Under the pieces are notes generated by a model. The model saw only the letters and a list, made by a program, of their open reading frames with translations. It did no database searches and had not been told where the DNA came from. 64,000 nucleotides of DNA from Dehalococcoidia bacterium (GTDB lineage Bacteria; Chloroflexota; Dehalococcoidia; Lucifugimonadales; UBA1123): positions 1 to 64,000 of the forward strand of contig VXRN01000024.1 in NCBI GenBank assembly GCA_009838465.1, written 5' to 3'. A program made the translations under genes and the position numbers. Positions 54,158-63,265 of this stretch are shown in pieces; within the stretch, counting starts at the first letter, position 1; the number at the start of each line of letters is the position of its first letter.

Positions 54158-54976
54158 ATGAACGCTTATGTAACACTGGATTTGATGAAAAGCGGGGCCG
54201 TGCTGAATATCACGGGGTCGGAACACGATGAGCGCCTGCTCATGCTGCTGGAGAGCGTCTCGCGGCAGGTGGACGCCTACTGCAACAGGCACTTCTTCAC
54301 GCTTCGGAGAGCGATTGCGCTGGACGGCGACGGCTCGACCGGACTGAGAATCCCCGACCTGGTATCGGTGGATGCGGGAGGTCTGGCGACGGACGAGGAC
54401 GGCGACAGGATCTTCGAGGACGTCTGGGATGAGTCGGACTACCTTCTGCATCCCGCGAACGCGGACCCGACGGGCGGGCACGACCTGTCGTCGCCGTACA
54501 CCGGAATCGTAGTGGACACGGAGTCGGGCGACAGAAGCGCGTTCGCGGCGGGGATGCTCAGGGTGAGTATCGCGGGTGAGTGGGGATACTGGCTCAGGAT
54601 AAGACAGGCGTTCGAGAGTGTGGCCGCGTCGCTCGATGCGGAGTCGGGCGACATGGATGTCAGCGGTGGGGAGGACATCGGAGTCGGACACACGCTGCTG
54701 GTCGGCTCGGAGCAGATATACGTCCACGGCAGAGACGAGAACCAGCTCGCGGTGCTGCGCGGGGTGAACGGCAGCAAGGCGGCGGCTCACACGGCAGGCG
54801 CGAAGGTCGGCATATACCAATACCCGGGGCCGGTGAGCGAGGCGGTCATCATACAGGCTTCGCGGCTGTGGAAGCGCAGGGACTCGGCGTCTGCGGACGC
54901 GACCGGATTCGTGGGCGGTCTGGACCCTGACGCAGTGGAACTGCTCGCGCCGTACCGGAAGATAGTGGCTATTTAG
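54158..54976 (+). CDS. Phage head-tail connector-like protein
   Basis: 272 residues. The N-terminal LLMLLESVSRQVDAYCNRHF is the hallmark of gp6-type head-tail connectors. A C-terminal helix (VSEAVIIQASRLWKRRD) completes that fold. The middle ~150 residues contain beta-rich sequence with a possible Gly-rich insert (VGHTLLVGSEQIYVHG), larger than in typical 100-residue connectors. It is fourth of the head genes, after the capsid. Confidence 0.75.
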   Translation: MNAYVTLDLMKSGAVLNITGSEHDERLLMLLESVSRQVDAYCNRHFFTLRRAIALDGDGSTGLRIPDLVSVDAGGLATDEDGDRIFEDVWDESDYLLHPANADPTGGHDLSSPYTGIVVDTESGDRSAFAAGMLRVSIAGEWGYWLRIRQAFESVAASLDAESGDMDVSGGEDIGVGHTLLVGSEQIYVHGRDENQLAVLRGVNGSKAAAHTAGAKVGIYQYPGPVSEAVIIQASRLWKRRDSASADATGFVGGLDPDAVELLAPYRKIVAI

Positions 54977-55001
54977 TCGGAACTCTGAGGGGTGGGTGTT
55001 T

Positions 55002-55032
55002 ACCCTCACCCCAACCCTCTCCCTGAGGGAGC
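55002..55032. repeat. Dispersed hairpin repeat, family A copy 4
   Basis: ACCCTCACCCCAACCCTCTC, CCTGAGGGAGC. The copy lacks the last bases of the stem. It lies after the connector gene. Confidence 0.7.
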
Positions 55033-55068
55033 TGATAGGGGTAGGCATTGAACTTGGATTAGCGGAGT

Positions 55069-55124
55069 CACCCCCATCCTAACCTTCCCCCGTCAAGGGG
55101 GAAGGGACTTTTGCCTACCCTTGT
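55069..55124. repeat. Dispersed hairpin repeat, family B copy 2
   Basis: Uninterrupted form of the repeat at 10788. It is followed at 55125 by a partial family A unit (CCCTGAGGGAGAGGGAG). Both lie upstream of the neck/tail-type gene. Confidence 0.7.
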
Positions 55125-55224
55125 GAACCCTGAGGGAGAGGGAGTTTGTTGATTGGAAGTCGTGGCTGACTGCAACACATTTGCCTACGCTTTTCAGCCA
55201 TGCAGAGAGGGAGGACATGAGGAT

Positions 55225-56637
55225 ATGAGGAACGAGATATTCGGCATGAAGCAAGGGATCAAGACAAGGCTGGAGAGCATTCCGGGCCTGCGGGTGATTA
55301 CATACGAGCCGGAGGACTGGAGCGACTTCCCGGTGGCGGTCATCAGGACGGACGGCAGGAACGGGTCGCTCTTCGAGGCCGACTTCGTGGTCACGGTCAT
55401 GGCCGGCGGATCGAATAGACGCGAGTCATACGACACGCTCGACTCGCACATCGCCACGAGCGGCGAGATGAGCATCGAGGCAGCTATCGACGACGACGTA
55501 ACACTGGGCGGCGCTGCGGACAGAGCGTACCTGGTGGGCGTGGATAACATCCGAATAGTGAGGATGGGCGCCCGACCGTACGTGGGCGCGGATTTCAGGA
55601 TCCGCGTGGAGAGTCGGACGAAAGCGGAGGCCACGCCGCCGAAGGAGGAGAGGTCGGACACGCTATCCAATGAGCGGGACGGGACGAACCGAAACTACTT
55701 CGACATAACCGACATCCCGGGCGCTCATGGCGCAATGGCGCAGACCAAGATAAACGATCCGTCCGGCACGTGGTCGGGCGCGCGGAGGATGTGGATAGCC
55801 AAGAGGTCGGGAGAAGGACGCGACGACAACCTGTTCTTCCAGGCGGAGAGCGGATCCATGGTACGGGGCAGCACGATATTCGAGGAAGGTGCGGCGATAT
55901 GGTCGGGCAGAGCGCAGGCGTCGCCGGAGGCGAGCGGCGGGGAGTGCGCGCGGATGGAGTGGTCGAAGGCCGGAGCGTACACGACCCGCACGGAGTTCAC
56001 GCTGTGCGGATACGTCCGCATCGGGATAGTGGCGTCTGCACTGCCGCGCGGACGATTCAGGGTCTTGGCGAGGGCGCGAACAGACACAGACAACGCCGCG
56101 CTGAAAACCGGGCACATGGGATTCGCGCTGGGTTGGTCTTCCGGGAATACATCGAAGACCCCGGACGAGAGCGAGGCCGTCTTTCCGGAAACCGCGTCGG
56201 AATTCAGGACGCTCGACCTGGGCGAACTGGCGCTGCCGCCGACCGCCATGCCTGATGGCTACGCCGCGCCGGAGTTCAACCTGGACATCCACGGGATATT
56301 CAGCGGCGGTGGAGCCGGGAATGACGCCGGCGCTCACCACTTCAGGTGGTCGGTGGACTGCGTAACGCTCCTGCCGATTGACGAAAGCGAGGTAATCCTG
56401 AACGGGGTCGGCCCATCGGAGCGGATTCTGCTCGACACGCTGAGCAGGGCGGGACACGGAGTATATACGCTGGACGAGTCGGACGTGGTTCTCGGTCCGG
56501 CTGACTACGAGGGCGCGCCGTTCAGGGTAGGGCCGGAGGACACGCGCATATATGTGGCGCGTGACGATGTTTCCGACCCGTCCGGCGTGAAATTCGGAGT
56601 CGAGACGTCATTGACACCCCTCACGGCAGGATTCTAA
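55225..56637 (+). CDS. Phage neck/tail-type structural protein, two-part
   Basis: 470 residues from the ATG at 55225 (GAGGGAGGAC upstream; earlier TTG at 55153 has no good site). Residues ~1-135 resemble a tail-completion or tail-terminator protein (GIKTRLESIPGLRVITYEPE; FEADFVVTVMAGG). The rest is beta-rich, with a region like a carbohydrate-binding sandwich (FFQAESGSMVRG; RFRVLARARTD; HHFRWSVDCVTLLP). Specific family not recognised. Confidence 0.6.
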   Translation: MRNEIFGMKQGIKTRLESIPGLRVITYEPEDWSDFPVAVIRTDGRNGSLFEADFVVTVMAGGSNRRESYDTLDSHIATSGEMSIEAAIDDDVTLGGAADRAYLVGVDNIRIVRMGARPYVGADFRIRVESRTKAEATPPKEERSDTLSNERDGTNRNYFDITDIPGAHGAMAQTKINDPSGTWSGARRMWIAKRSGEGRDDNLFFQAESGSMVRGSTIFEEGAAIWSGRAQASPEASGGECARMEWSKAGAYTTRTEFTLCGYVRIGIVASALPRGRFRVLARARTDTDNAALKTGHMGFALGWSSGNTSKTPDESEAVFPETASEFRTLDLGELALPPTAMPDGYAAPEFNLDIHGIFSGGGAGNDAGAHHFRWSVDCVTLLPIDESEVILNGVGPSERILLDTLSRAGHGVYTLDESDVVLGPADYEGAPFRVGPEDTRIYVARDDVSDPSGVKFGVETSLTPLTAGF

Positions 56638-56660
56638 GGAGAGGAGCGGATAAGACGACA

Positions 56661-56867
56661 ATGAGACAACTACCAAGCAGGTTCGAACAGAGGAGGCACA
56701 TGGAAATGGAGAACCGTCTGGCGATGCTGGAGAACGACACGGACATCCTGGAGGGCAAGCTGGACAGGATAATCAGGATTTTGCAGGGGATACTGCTGAC
56801 CGGAGTAGGCGCGGTGGTGACGGCGGTGATAGGGGTGGTTGCGCAGGTGGTCATAAGGGGCGCATGA
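56661..56867 (+). CDS. XhlA-like small membrane protein
   Basis: 68 residues: a coiled coil (MENRLAMLENDTDILEGKLD) and then one membrane segment (ILLTGVGAVVTAVIGVVAQVV). The layout matches hemolysin XhlA-like proteins encoded near phage lysis genes. A second start at 56700 is possible. No endolysin follows. Confidence 0.65.
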   Translation: MRQLPSRFEQRRHMEMENRLAMLENDTDILEGKLDRIIRILQGILLTGVGAVVTAVIGVVAQVVIRGA

Positions 56868-57005
56868 ATCCGGTACGGCGCGGCGAGAGGGGTAGGAAAT
56901 ACCACATTTAATTCTCTCGCCGCGTCCGCTAGCACAAACGTGTTAATGAATTTTCACCAGAAACGCGGTATCATGTAAGCCATACCATATATGAGGCTGG
57001 TAATA

Positions 57006-57395
57006 ATGCCGCAACCCCAAACTGTTAGTGGTCGAAAGCTGGAGATCGGACTCAGAGTAAAAGAGGCCAGACAGGACATATCCATGAGCCAGGAGGAGTT
57101 CTCCAAGCTCATGGGTAAGTCGGGCCGACACTGGGCCTGGAAGGTGGAGGCGGGGCAGATCGGCCTCTCGGCGGAGCAGATACCCAATGCCGCCGAGATT
57201 CTCGGCCGTTCGGTCCAGTGGCTCATAGAGGGCCGCGAAGAGGTCTTCGAGGTGCAGGACCCCGAACTCCGCCTGTTCTTCCGCCAGTACGAGTGGGGGG
57301 ACTTCACCGACGAGGAGCAGGAGATAGTGCGCCAGGGCGTAAAGATGGCCCAGGCTTACAGGGCCGCCCGCGAGCAGTCAGAGGCCTCCACGTAG
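57006..57395 (+). CDS. XRE-type helix-turn-helix regulator
   Basis: 129 residues. The helix-turn-helix covers ~10-65 (LRVKEARQDISMSQEEFSKL; GQIGLSAEQIPNAAEILGRS). An acidic C-terminal helix follows. Phage repressor-like in position, at the end of the head-gene block, but no divergent cro or operator pair is evident. Confidence 0.82.
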   Translation: MPQPQTVSGRKLEIGLRVKEARQDISMSQEEFSKLMGKSGRHWAWKVEAGQIGLSAEQIPNAAEILGRSVQWLIEGREEVFEVQDPELRLFFRQYEWGDFTDEEQEIVRQGVKMAQAYRAAREQSEAST

Positions 57396-57483
57396 TCACA
57401 CCCCCTACCCTGTACCTCCGTTCTCTGACCTAACCATTCGAGTTCCCATCAACGGAACTTCTATTCATTCTGGAGCGAGAGAC

Positions 57484-58650
57484 TTGAAGATAACCGACGT
57501 GCGCGCAATTCCGATGTCGGACCCTATTCCAGCCGAGCGTCAGCATCGCACGGACCTGGGCACCAAGGTGAAGAGCGACGCGGTCCTCATACTTGTGGAT
57601 ACGGACGATGGTCTGACCGGCATGGGCGCTTCGCTCGGAAGCCCGGAGACGGTGTCCGCCATCGTCAAGTACGACCTCGCTCCCGCGCTGGTGGGCGAGG
57701 ACCCGATGTACTCGGAGTTCCTGTGGGAGAAGATGTACAACGGCTCGCGCTGGAAGCCCGCGCTGGAACGCGGACACTCGCAGCCTATGGACGGTCGGCG
57801 CGGCGTCACCATGGAGGCGGTCTCGGGCGTTGACATCGCTATCTGGGACGTTAAGTCACAGGCGCTCGGTCTGCCCGTTTACAAGGCTCTGGGAGCGGTG
57901 CGCGACTCGATTCGCGGCTATGGATCGGGTGGATGGGCGCCCGGATACGAGGCAGAAGAGGAGATGGGCGGATACGCTGCCAAGGGGTTCAGCGCAGTGA
58001 AGATGCGGGTAGTCGGCAGAGACGGCTTCTCGGTGGAGAACACCGTGCGCAGAGTCAGGGCTGCGCGGCGCGGCATCGGGAACGACGTGGAGTTGATGAT
58101 AGACGCTCACGGCTCGCTGGATGTCTCGACCGCCATAAGACTCGCTCGCTCGCTGGAGGAGTACGACCTCGCGTGGTTCGAGGAACCAATATCGCCGGAC
58201 GACCATCCCGGACTCGCTGAGGTGCGGCGTTCGACGATCATCCCAATCGCCACCGGGGAACGTGAGTTCACCCGATTCGACTTCGAGGACCTGTTCATGC
58301 ACCGCGCGGTGGACATAGCGCAGCCGGACATCGCGAGGGCGGGCGGCTTCACGGAGATTCGGCGCATCGGTGCGATGGCCTCGGCGCGCGGAATCAGGCT
58401 CGCGCCGCACGCATGGGGATCCGGGGTGCTGTTCGCGGCGAGCATCCACATGGCTATGGCGTCTCCCAACTGCCACATCCTGGAGGTCAGCCAGGGCTAT
58501 ATGCCGATGATGAACGAACTGTTCAACGAGCCTTACGACATCCGGGACGGGACGGTGTATGCTCCGCAGACGCCCGGACTTGGTTTCACGCTCAGGGAGG
58601 ACGCGTTCGACAGGTTCAAGTATGTTCCGGGGCCTGAGTACGTCTTCTGA
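57484..58650 (+). CDS. Enolase-superfamily enzyme (mandelate racemase subgroup)
   Basis: A 388-residue enzyme. Asp207 (MIDAHG), Glu233 (WFEEPI) and Glu259 (GEREF) are the metal ligands, each 26 apart. His309 in APHAWG with Asp in AQPDIARAGG forms the MR-type dyad, and KMRV supplies the second base. TTG start. The substrate is probably a hydroxy or sugar acid. Third member of the superfamily in this window. Confidence 0.9.
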   Translation: MKITDVRAIPMSDPIPAERQHRTDLGTKVKSDAVLILVDTDDGLTGMGASLGSPETVSAIVKYDLAPALVGEDPMYSEFLWEKMYNGSRWKPALERGHSQPMDGRRGVTMEAVSGVDIAIWDVKSQALGLPVYKALGAVRDSIRGYGSGGWAPGYEAEEEMGGYAAKGFSAVKMRVVGRDGFSVENTVRRVRAARRGIGNDVELMIDAHGSLDVSTAIRLARSLEEYDLAWFEEPISPDDHPGLAEVRRSTIIPIATGEREFTRFDFEDLFMHRAVDIAQPDIARAGGFTEIRRIGAMASARGIRLAPHAWGSGVLFAASIHMAMASPNCHILEVSQGYMPMMNELFNEPYDIRDGTVYAPQTPGLGFTLREDAFDRFKYVPGPEYVF

Positions 58651-58651
58651 G

Positions 58652-58960
58652 CTACCCGCGAATCCTGCGGGGTATGAGTCTGCTCCACACCTTCACCATT
58701 CTTTGCATGAAGTATTCGCGCTTGCCGAATATAGAACCGACCAGGATGAGCGTGGCGTAATAGAACGGCGGAATTACGGCCAGGTAAATGGCGCGGTAAG
58801 ACCAGGGACCCGACCACAGGCTGCCTTCCATGCCCAGAACCACATTGAGGAGCAGTCGGCTGAACACGAGCGCGCTGAACCCGGTGATGCCGAATACTAT
58901 CATCACGATAAGCCAGTGGCGCAGGTCTCCGGGACTATTCTGCTGTCCGGGCGTTGTCAT
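58652..58960 (-). CDS. Small membrane protein, DUF6787-like
   Basis: 102 residues with two membrane segments (LIVMIVFGITGFSALVFSRL; YLAVIPPFYYATLILVGSIF) and SYRAIYLAVIPPFYY, GKREYFMQRMVKVW typical of the group. The function is unknown. Start at the ATG at 58960; the YbjQ gene ends 16 bp before. Confidence 0.6.
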   Translation of the reverse strand: MTTPGQQNSPGDLRHWLIVMIVFGITGFSALVFSRLLLNVVLGMEGSLWSGPWSYRAIYLAVIPPFYYATLILVGSIFGKREYFMQRMVKVWSRLIPRRIRG

Positions 58961-58976
58961 GGATCCGTAAACGCGC

Positions 58977-59294
58977 TCAGTCCTCCACGACCACCGCCGT
59001 GCCGAACGCGAGTATCTCGGACGCACCCTGGGTTATTCCAGCGGTGGTGAAGCGCGCTCCCACTATCGCGTTCGCTCCCAACGACTCCGCCTGCTCAGTC
59101 ATTCGCTCGACAGCGAGAGCACGAGACTCCTCCAGCAGGTTCGTGTACTCCGGCAGTTCACCGCCCACTATGTTGCGGAATCCGGCCATTATGTCCCTTC
59201 CCACGTTGCGCGCTCGCACCGTGCTACCGCGCACCATCCCCTTTACTTCGGTTATGTTCCTGCCGGGTATGTTGTCCGTGCTGGTTATCAGCAT
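58977..59294 (-). CDS. YbjQ/UPF0145 family protein
   Basis: 105 residues of the YbjQ fold (pentameric, putative heavy-metal or ligand binding): STDNIPGRNITEVKGMVRGS, NIVGGELPEYTNLLEESRA, GANAIVGARF. First of two genes with the small membrane protein. Confidence 0.93.
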   Translation of the reverse strand: MLITSTDNIPGRNITEVKGMVRGSTVRARNVGRDIMAGFRNIVGGELPEYTNLLEESRALAVERMTEQAESLGANAIVGARFTTAGITQGASEILAFGTAVVVED

Positions 59295-59388
59295 CGTTAG
59301 CGCTCCTCTATTAGTTGCCAGTTCGATCTTATCAGAGTCGTCAGATTATATAGAGACAATTGCAAACTCCCCAAGTCCCGGCCATCGG

Positions 59389-59412
59389 TCATTCCCGCTT
59401 TCGCGGGAATCC
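59389..59412. repeat. Dispersed hairpin repeat, family C copy 5
   Basis: TCATTCCCGC, TTTC, GCGGGAATCC: the stem-loop only, without the lead. In the 273-bp gap before the DUF362 gene. Confidence 0.7.
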
Positions 59413-59480
59413 AGTAATTGGCGGCTTTGCGAATGCTGCAACCCCACCTCTGAAATCGTCTCGATTATATAGTGTTTACA

Positions 59481-59509
59481 TTGACAAGCTACCAATGTTG
59501 CGTTAATCT
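59481..59509 (+). promoter_or_regulatory. Sigma-70 promoter of the DUF362 gene
   Basis: TTGACA (59481-59486) and TAATCT (59504-59509) are 17 bp apart, 58 bp before the ATG at 59568, which has AGGGAGGGAGAG before it. Confidence 0.65.
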
Positions 59510-59567
59510 CACCTGACAGACCAATACTTTATATTGCAAGGCAAAATATACTCAGGGAGGGAGAGTT

Positions 59568-60986
59568 ATGGCCGATTCCAAAGTCTATTGGATGGATGCT
59601 CATTCAGAATCCACGGAAACCAGCCTGGTGGCGAAGATGACAACTGTCTTCAATGCCGCCAAGCTGGATGAAATGATCAGCCCCAACGATGTTGTGGCTA
59701 TCAAGATACACTGCGGCGAGTGGAACAACTCCGCGTACCTTCGCCCCGTCTATGCGCGCGCGCTGGCCGACCGCATCAAGGAACTCGGCGGCAGGCCGTT
59801 CGTGTGCGACACCACCACCTCGACCTATTCGCCATACGGCTCGCGCTCCAGCCAGCTCGACATCCTGCTGACCGCAGAGCGCAACGGCTATAGTTCGGCC
59901 ACGCTCGGCTGCCCGTTCGTGTGCGCCGACGGCTGGCTCGGCACCGCAGACTTCAGGGTGGACATCCCTGAGGGATACCTGCTGAAAGAGGCTTATGTAG
60001 CCGAGGCGATAGCCGCAGCCGACGTGCTCATCGCGCTCACCCACTTCAAGGGCCACTCGATGGGCGTCATCGGCGGCGCGCTGAAGAACCTGGGCATAGG
60101 CGCCCAGTCCAAGCGCGGCAAGCTCAACGTCCACATGGGCGGACACCCCAAGTACGGACTTGGAGCCGCCGCCGTCTTCCATCCCGAAGCCTTCAGAGGC
60201 AAGGCGAACACGCCGGACTGGGAGATCCTGGAAGACTGCTGCCCATACAACCTGTGGCACATCAACGAAGACGACGAGATAGAATGGGAGCGCGAAAAGT
60301 GCGCCACCTGCCTGGGCTGCTTCGGCGTCATGGGCAGCAGGGGCATACTCGAGATTCCTCCCATCAACTTCGATGCTGTGGATATCGCCATAGCCGACGC
60401 CTGCCTCGGCGTCGAGAAGGCTCTGAAGGGCAAGGTCGGCTATATCAACATGGCGATAGACGTCTCGCCTCGCTGCGACTGCGCCAACCACGCCGACATT
60501 CCCATCGTGCCGCACCTGGGCGTTTTCGCCTCCACCGACGCGGTTGCGATAGACATGGCCTGCGTGGACGCCGCCAAGCGCTCCGCCGGTATGCCCGGCT
60601 CCGCCGCCGAACTGATGGAAGCCCACCATCCGGGCGACCGCAAGTTCGAGGCCGCAGCCGCTACGTTCCACTCGCAGAGCGAGGTCACCTCGATCAACAC
60701 CGGCCACGAGATCGGACTCGGAAGCCGCAACTACGAACTGGTGGACGTGGAGCCGGAGCCGGAAGAAAACCACAAGTTCCCCTACGACCGCAGGCCCAGC
60801 CGCCAGCGCTTCATGGAGAACTTCGAGCGCTTCATGCCGTTCCCGTATGACCGCCACGACGGCAAGGGCTTCGCCCGCAACGACGAGGTGGACATCGAGA
60901 AGGTCAAGCATCACTACGAGGACGAGCTCAACGGCTACTCCATCCTGGAAGAGATCGAAGAACTGGTTCCGGCCGACGACGACTAG
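59568..60986 (+). CDS. DUF362 domain protein
   Basis: A 472-residue protein of the DUF362 family, in which members are often joined to iron-sulfur domains. DUF362 motifs are VVAIKIHCGEWNN, VCDTTTSTYSPYGSR, LTHFKGHSMGVIGGALKNL and STDAVAIDMACVDAA. KCATCLGCFG is a CxxCxxC cluster. There is a ~70-residue C-terminal extension rich in acidic residues. The function is not established; a redox or metal role is likely. It has its own promoter and terminator. Confidence 0.88.
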   Translation: MADSKVYWMDAHSESTETSLVAKMTTVFNAAKLDEMISPNDVVAIKIHCGEWNNSAYLRPVYARALADRIKELGGRPFVCDTTTSTYSPYGSRSSQLDILLTAERNGYSSATLGCPFVCADGWLGTADFRVDIPEGYLLKEAYVAEAIAAADVLIALTHFKGHSMGVIGGALKNLGIGAQSKRGKLNVHMGGHPKYGLGAAAVFHPEAFRGKANTPDWEILEDCCPYNLWHINEDDEIEWEREKCATCLGCFGVMGSRGILEIPPINFDAVDIAIADACLGVEKALKGKVGYINMAIDVSPRCDCANHADIPIVPHLGVFASTDAVAIDMACVDAAKRSAGMPGSAAELMEAHHPGDRKFEAAAATFHSQSEVTSINTGHEIGLGSRNYELVDVEPEPEENHKFPYDRRPSRQRFMENFERFMPFPYDRHDGKGFARNDEVDIEKVKHHYEDELNGYSILEEIEELVPADDD

Positions 60987-61020
60987 ACACTCCCAAAAGC
61001 GAATAGGCTACTGAAGTCAG

Positions 61021-61057
61021 AGGCGGCGATTCTACAAGTGAGTCGCCGCCTTCATTT
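61021..61057 (+). terminator. Terminator of the DUF362 gene
   Basis: AGGCGGCGA/TCGCCGCCT forms a 9-bp stem with a 13-nt loop, followed by TCATTT. It lies 35 bp after the stop. Confidence 0.7.
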
Positions 61058-61166
61058 AAGCGATAAATCAACATATTCACTGTTCGCAAAATGCTCATTT
61101 GTTTATTCTGTGTAACTAAGTAGTCGCGCATAAATTAACATTAACTAGCCTAGCGGAGGTTCGCAA

Positions 61167-61412
61167 GTGGCCAGCATCACGGTGAACGATCTGGATGAGG
61201 CTCTCGAACAGCGTCTTCTACAAAGGGCGTCCGACAAGGGCGTTACGATTGAGCGGGAAGTCAGAGACATTCTGACGGCGGCCCTGTGTGATGAATCCCA
61301 GAACACGGAAGACCTCGCAAGTTCGATTCGCGCCAGATTCGCGCCCTTCGGCGGCGTCGAATTGGAGTTGCCGTCTCGTGGTCCAATTCGCGACGCGCGC
61401 AAGTTCGACTGA
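61167..61412 (+). CDS. FitA-type antitoxin
   Basis: 81 residues with a ribbon-helix-helix at the N-terminus (SITVNDLDEALEQRLLQRAS; REVRDILTAAL), as in FitA. GTG start. The PIN toxin gene follows 12 bp later. Confidence 0.88.
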   Translation: MASITVNDLDEALEQRLLQRASDKGVTIEREVRDILTAALCDESQNTEDLASSIRARFAPFGGVELELPSRGPIRDARKFD

Positions 61413-61424
61413 GCGCGGGCGTCA

Positions 61425-61847
61425 ATGATAATCCTGGACACTAATGTCGTATCGGAACTGATGCGTCCCCGGCCTGCCAGAAGTGTAGTCGAATGGATCG
61501 TCAGCCAGGATTCCCAGAGCCTTTACCTTTCGGCTGTAAGCGAGGCGGAGTTGCGCTACGGAGTTGAGATACTGCCTGCTGGTCAGCGGCGTGAGGGTCT
61601 TCGCGCGGCGATGGAAGCGATGTTCCGAGAAGACTTTGCGGGACGCATCCTGCCATTCGATAGCCCTTCCACTCAAGCATACGCAACAATAGCGGCATGT
61701 CGGCGAGTGTCGGGACGGCCCATCAACCACGAGGACTGCCAGATAGCGGCTATCGCGAGTACTCGCAGCGCTTCTGTCGCCACCAGAGACGCATCTGGCT
61801 TTGAAGGATGTGGCGTCGAAGTGATTAATCCATGGATCCATGGTTAG
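61425..61847 (+). CDS. FitB/VapC-type PIN toxin
   Basis: A 140-residue PIN-domain ribonuclease: ILDTNVVSELM (Asp5), SAVSEAELRYG (Glu), INHEDCQIAAIA (Asp) and VATRDASGFEG (Asp). It is neutralised by the upstream FitA-like protein. Confidence 0.9.
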   Translation: MIILDTNVVSELMRPRPARSVVEWIVSQDSQSLYLSAVSEAELRYGVEILPAGQRREGLRAAMEAMFREDFAGRILPFDSPSTQAYATIAACRRVSGRPINHEDCQIAAIASTRSASVATRDASGFEGCGVEVINPWIHG

Positions 61848-62005
61848 TGCAAGCAAACCGCGGGCCGCGCCGACACAATTGTGAGCAAGTGAGGAAATGC
61901 GTCCATGCCACTGATGCGACAGAATCTGCGTTGAAATTGACGCTCGACCAGCCATCGGTACGGTCTCCATAACCGAATCCTCTGAAACGTAACGAACCCA
62001 GACTA

Positions 62006-63265
62006 ATGCCCCCCGATACACCGGACAACCCGTCAGCGCCCAACGACGATTTCATCCGCCGACTGCCGGCGGAAGTCACCCGGTGGCAAGCCAACGGCCT
62101 GATTTCGGAGGAACAGGCTGCCGCCATACTTGGGCGTTACGACTCCAACGGAGCGGCCTCCGGCGGCAGCGCGATTGGCAACCGTGTGGTCACCGTCATC
62201 ACCATCATGGGCGTGTCGCTGATCGGCTTAGGCGTCATCGCGTTCATTGCCGCCAATTGGTCAGCAATCCCAGCGCTGGCGAAACTGGCGCTCATGGTGA
62301 TAGGAACGCCCGTCATATACATCATTGGGTGGTTCGTGGGCTACCGGTTAGGCTACGCCCGCATCGGCGCCGCGATCATCCTGCTCGGCGCAATCGCCTT
62401 CGGCGCATCCATCCACCTCATCGCGCAGGCGTACCACGTTCCCGTAAATCATCCCAACCTGGTGCCGTTGTGGTTCCTGGGCGTCGTTCCGCTGGCGTAC
62501 ATCACCCGTTCGCGCGCGTTGCTTGGGCTGTCGCTCATCCTGTTCCTGTCCGCGGCGGGATTCCGCTCGCAGGAATGGCTGTCGCCCCTTGGCGATGAAG
62601 AGATCGCATTGATGATCCCCGCCTTCCTCACGTTGGGGGCGTTCCTATTCGCGGCGGGACGGATGCAGGCGCGCTTTGCGGAGACGCGCCAGTTCGCGCG
62701 ACTCTGCGACGTTTCCGGTCTGATGGTGGTCGCTGTCGCGATCTACGTGTTCAGTTTCAACTTCTTTTGGGAAGAGTTGGGAGGGTACGGAGTCGCTTTC
62801 GCGGAACTGTCCACTGAATACTGGCTGACAGTAGGTATCGCAGGGCTGGCCGCGGCGCTCATGGTCGGCGTCGCCGGTTGGCGTGACGCGGGCCAACGGT
62901 CCGGTCAGGTCTGGTGGGAGGCCGGTGCGCTCGCCGCTATGGGACTGACCGCCGCCGCGATGTGGCTGGGCCTGGCGTTCGGCGACCAATCGCTGTGGTG
63001 GGTGTTCAACCTCCTGATGCTGGCCGGCGTGCTGGCCATGATCGCGGCAGGCTATCGTTGGAACCGGGCCTGGCCCATCAACCTGGCGATAGCGGTCTTT
63101 TCCATTACGCTGTTCACCCGATACTTCGAATTCGGCTTTGGTCTGTTGGGTCAGTCCGTCGCGTTCATAGTGGCCGGTATCATCCTTCTTGCCGGAGGGT
63201 TCGGAATGGAGTACCTGCGCAGGCGATTGGTGGGACGGATACGACGGGAGGGTGTGGAAGCATGA
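62006..63265 (+). CDS. DUF2157 membrane protein
   Basis: 419 residues. A cytoplasmic N-terminal DUF2157 helix bundle (DFIRRLPAEVTRWQANGLIS, EEQAAAIL) is followed by 10 or more membrane segments. The GDYXXLXY gene overlaps its stop by 4 bp. The pair DUF2157 plus GDYXXLXY is common in bacteria; the role is unknown. Confidence 0.88.
   Translation: MPPDTPDNPSAPNDDFIRRLPAEVTRWQANGLISEEQAAAILGRYDSNGAASGGSAIGNRVVTVITIMGVSLIGLGVIAFIAANWSAIPALAKLALMVIGTPVIYIIGWFVGYRLGYARIGAAIILLGAIAFGASIHLIAQAYHVPVNHPNLVPLWFLGVVPLAYITRSRALLGLSLILFLSAAGFRSQEWLSPLGDEEIALMIPAFLTLGAFLFAAGRMQARFAETRQFARLCDVSGLMVVAVAIYVFSFNFFWEELGGYGVAFAELSTEYWLTVGIAGLAAALMVGVAGWRDAGQRSGQVWWEAGALAAMGLTAAAMWLGLAFGDQSLWWVFNLLMLAGVLAMIAAGYRWNRAWPINLAIAVFSITLFTRYFEFGFGLLGQSVAFIVAGIILLAGGFGMEYLRRRLVGRIRREGVEA

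Noticed and set aside
51472-55142. Regular hairpin repeats as a CRISPR array
   Set aside because: The repeats belong to different families, are hundreds of bp apart and are separated by genes rather than by uniform spacers.
59604-60914. Open frame antisense to the DUF362 gene (436 codons)
   Set aside because: Shadow frame; the plus-strand gene has promoter, ribosome site, domain motifs and terminator.
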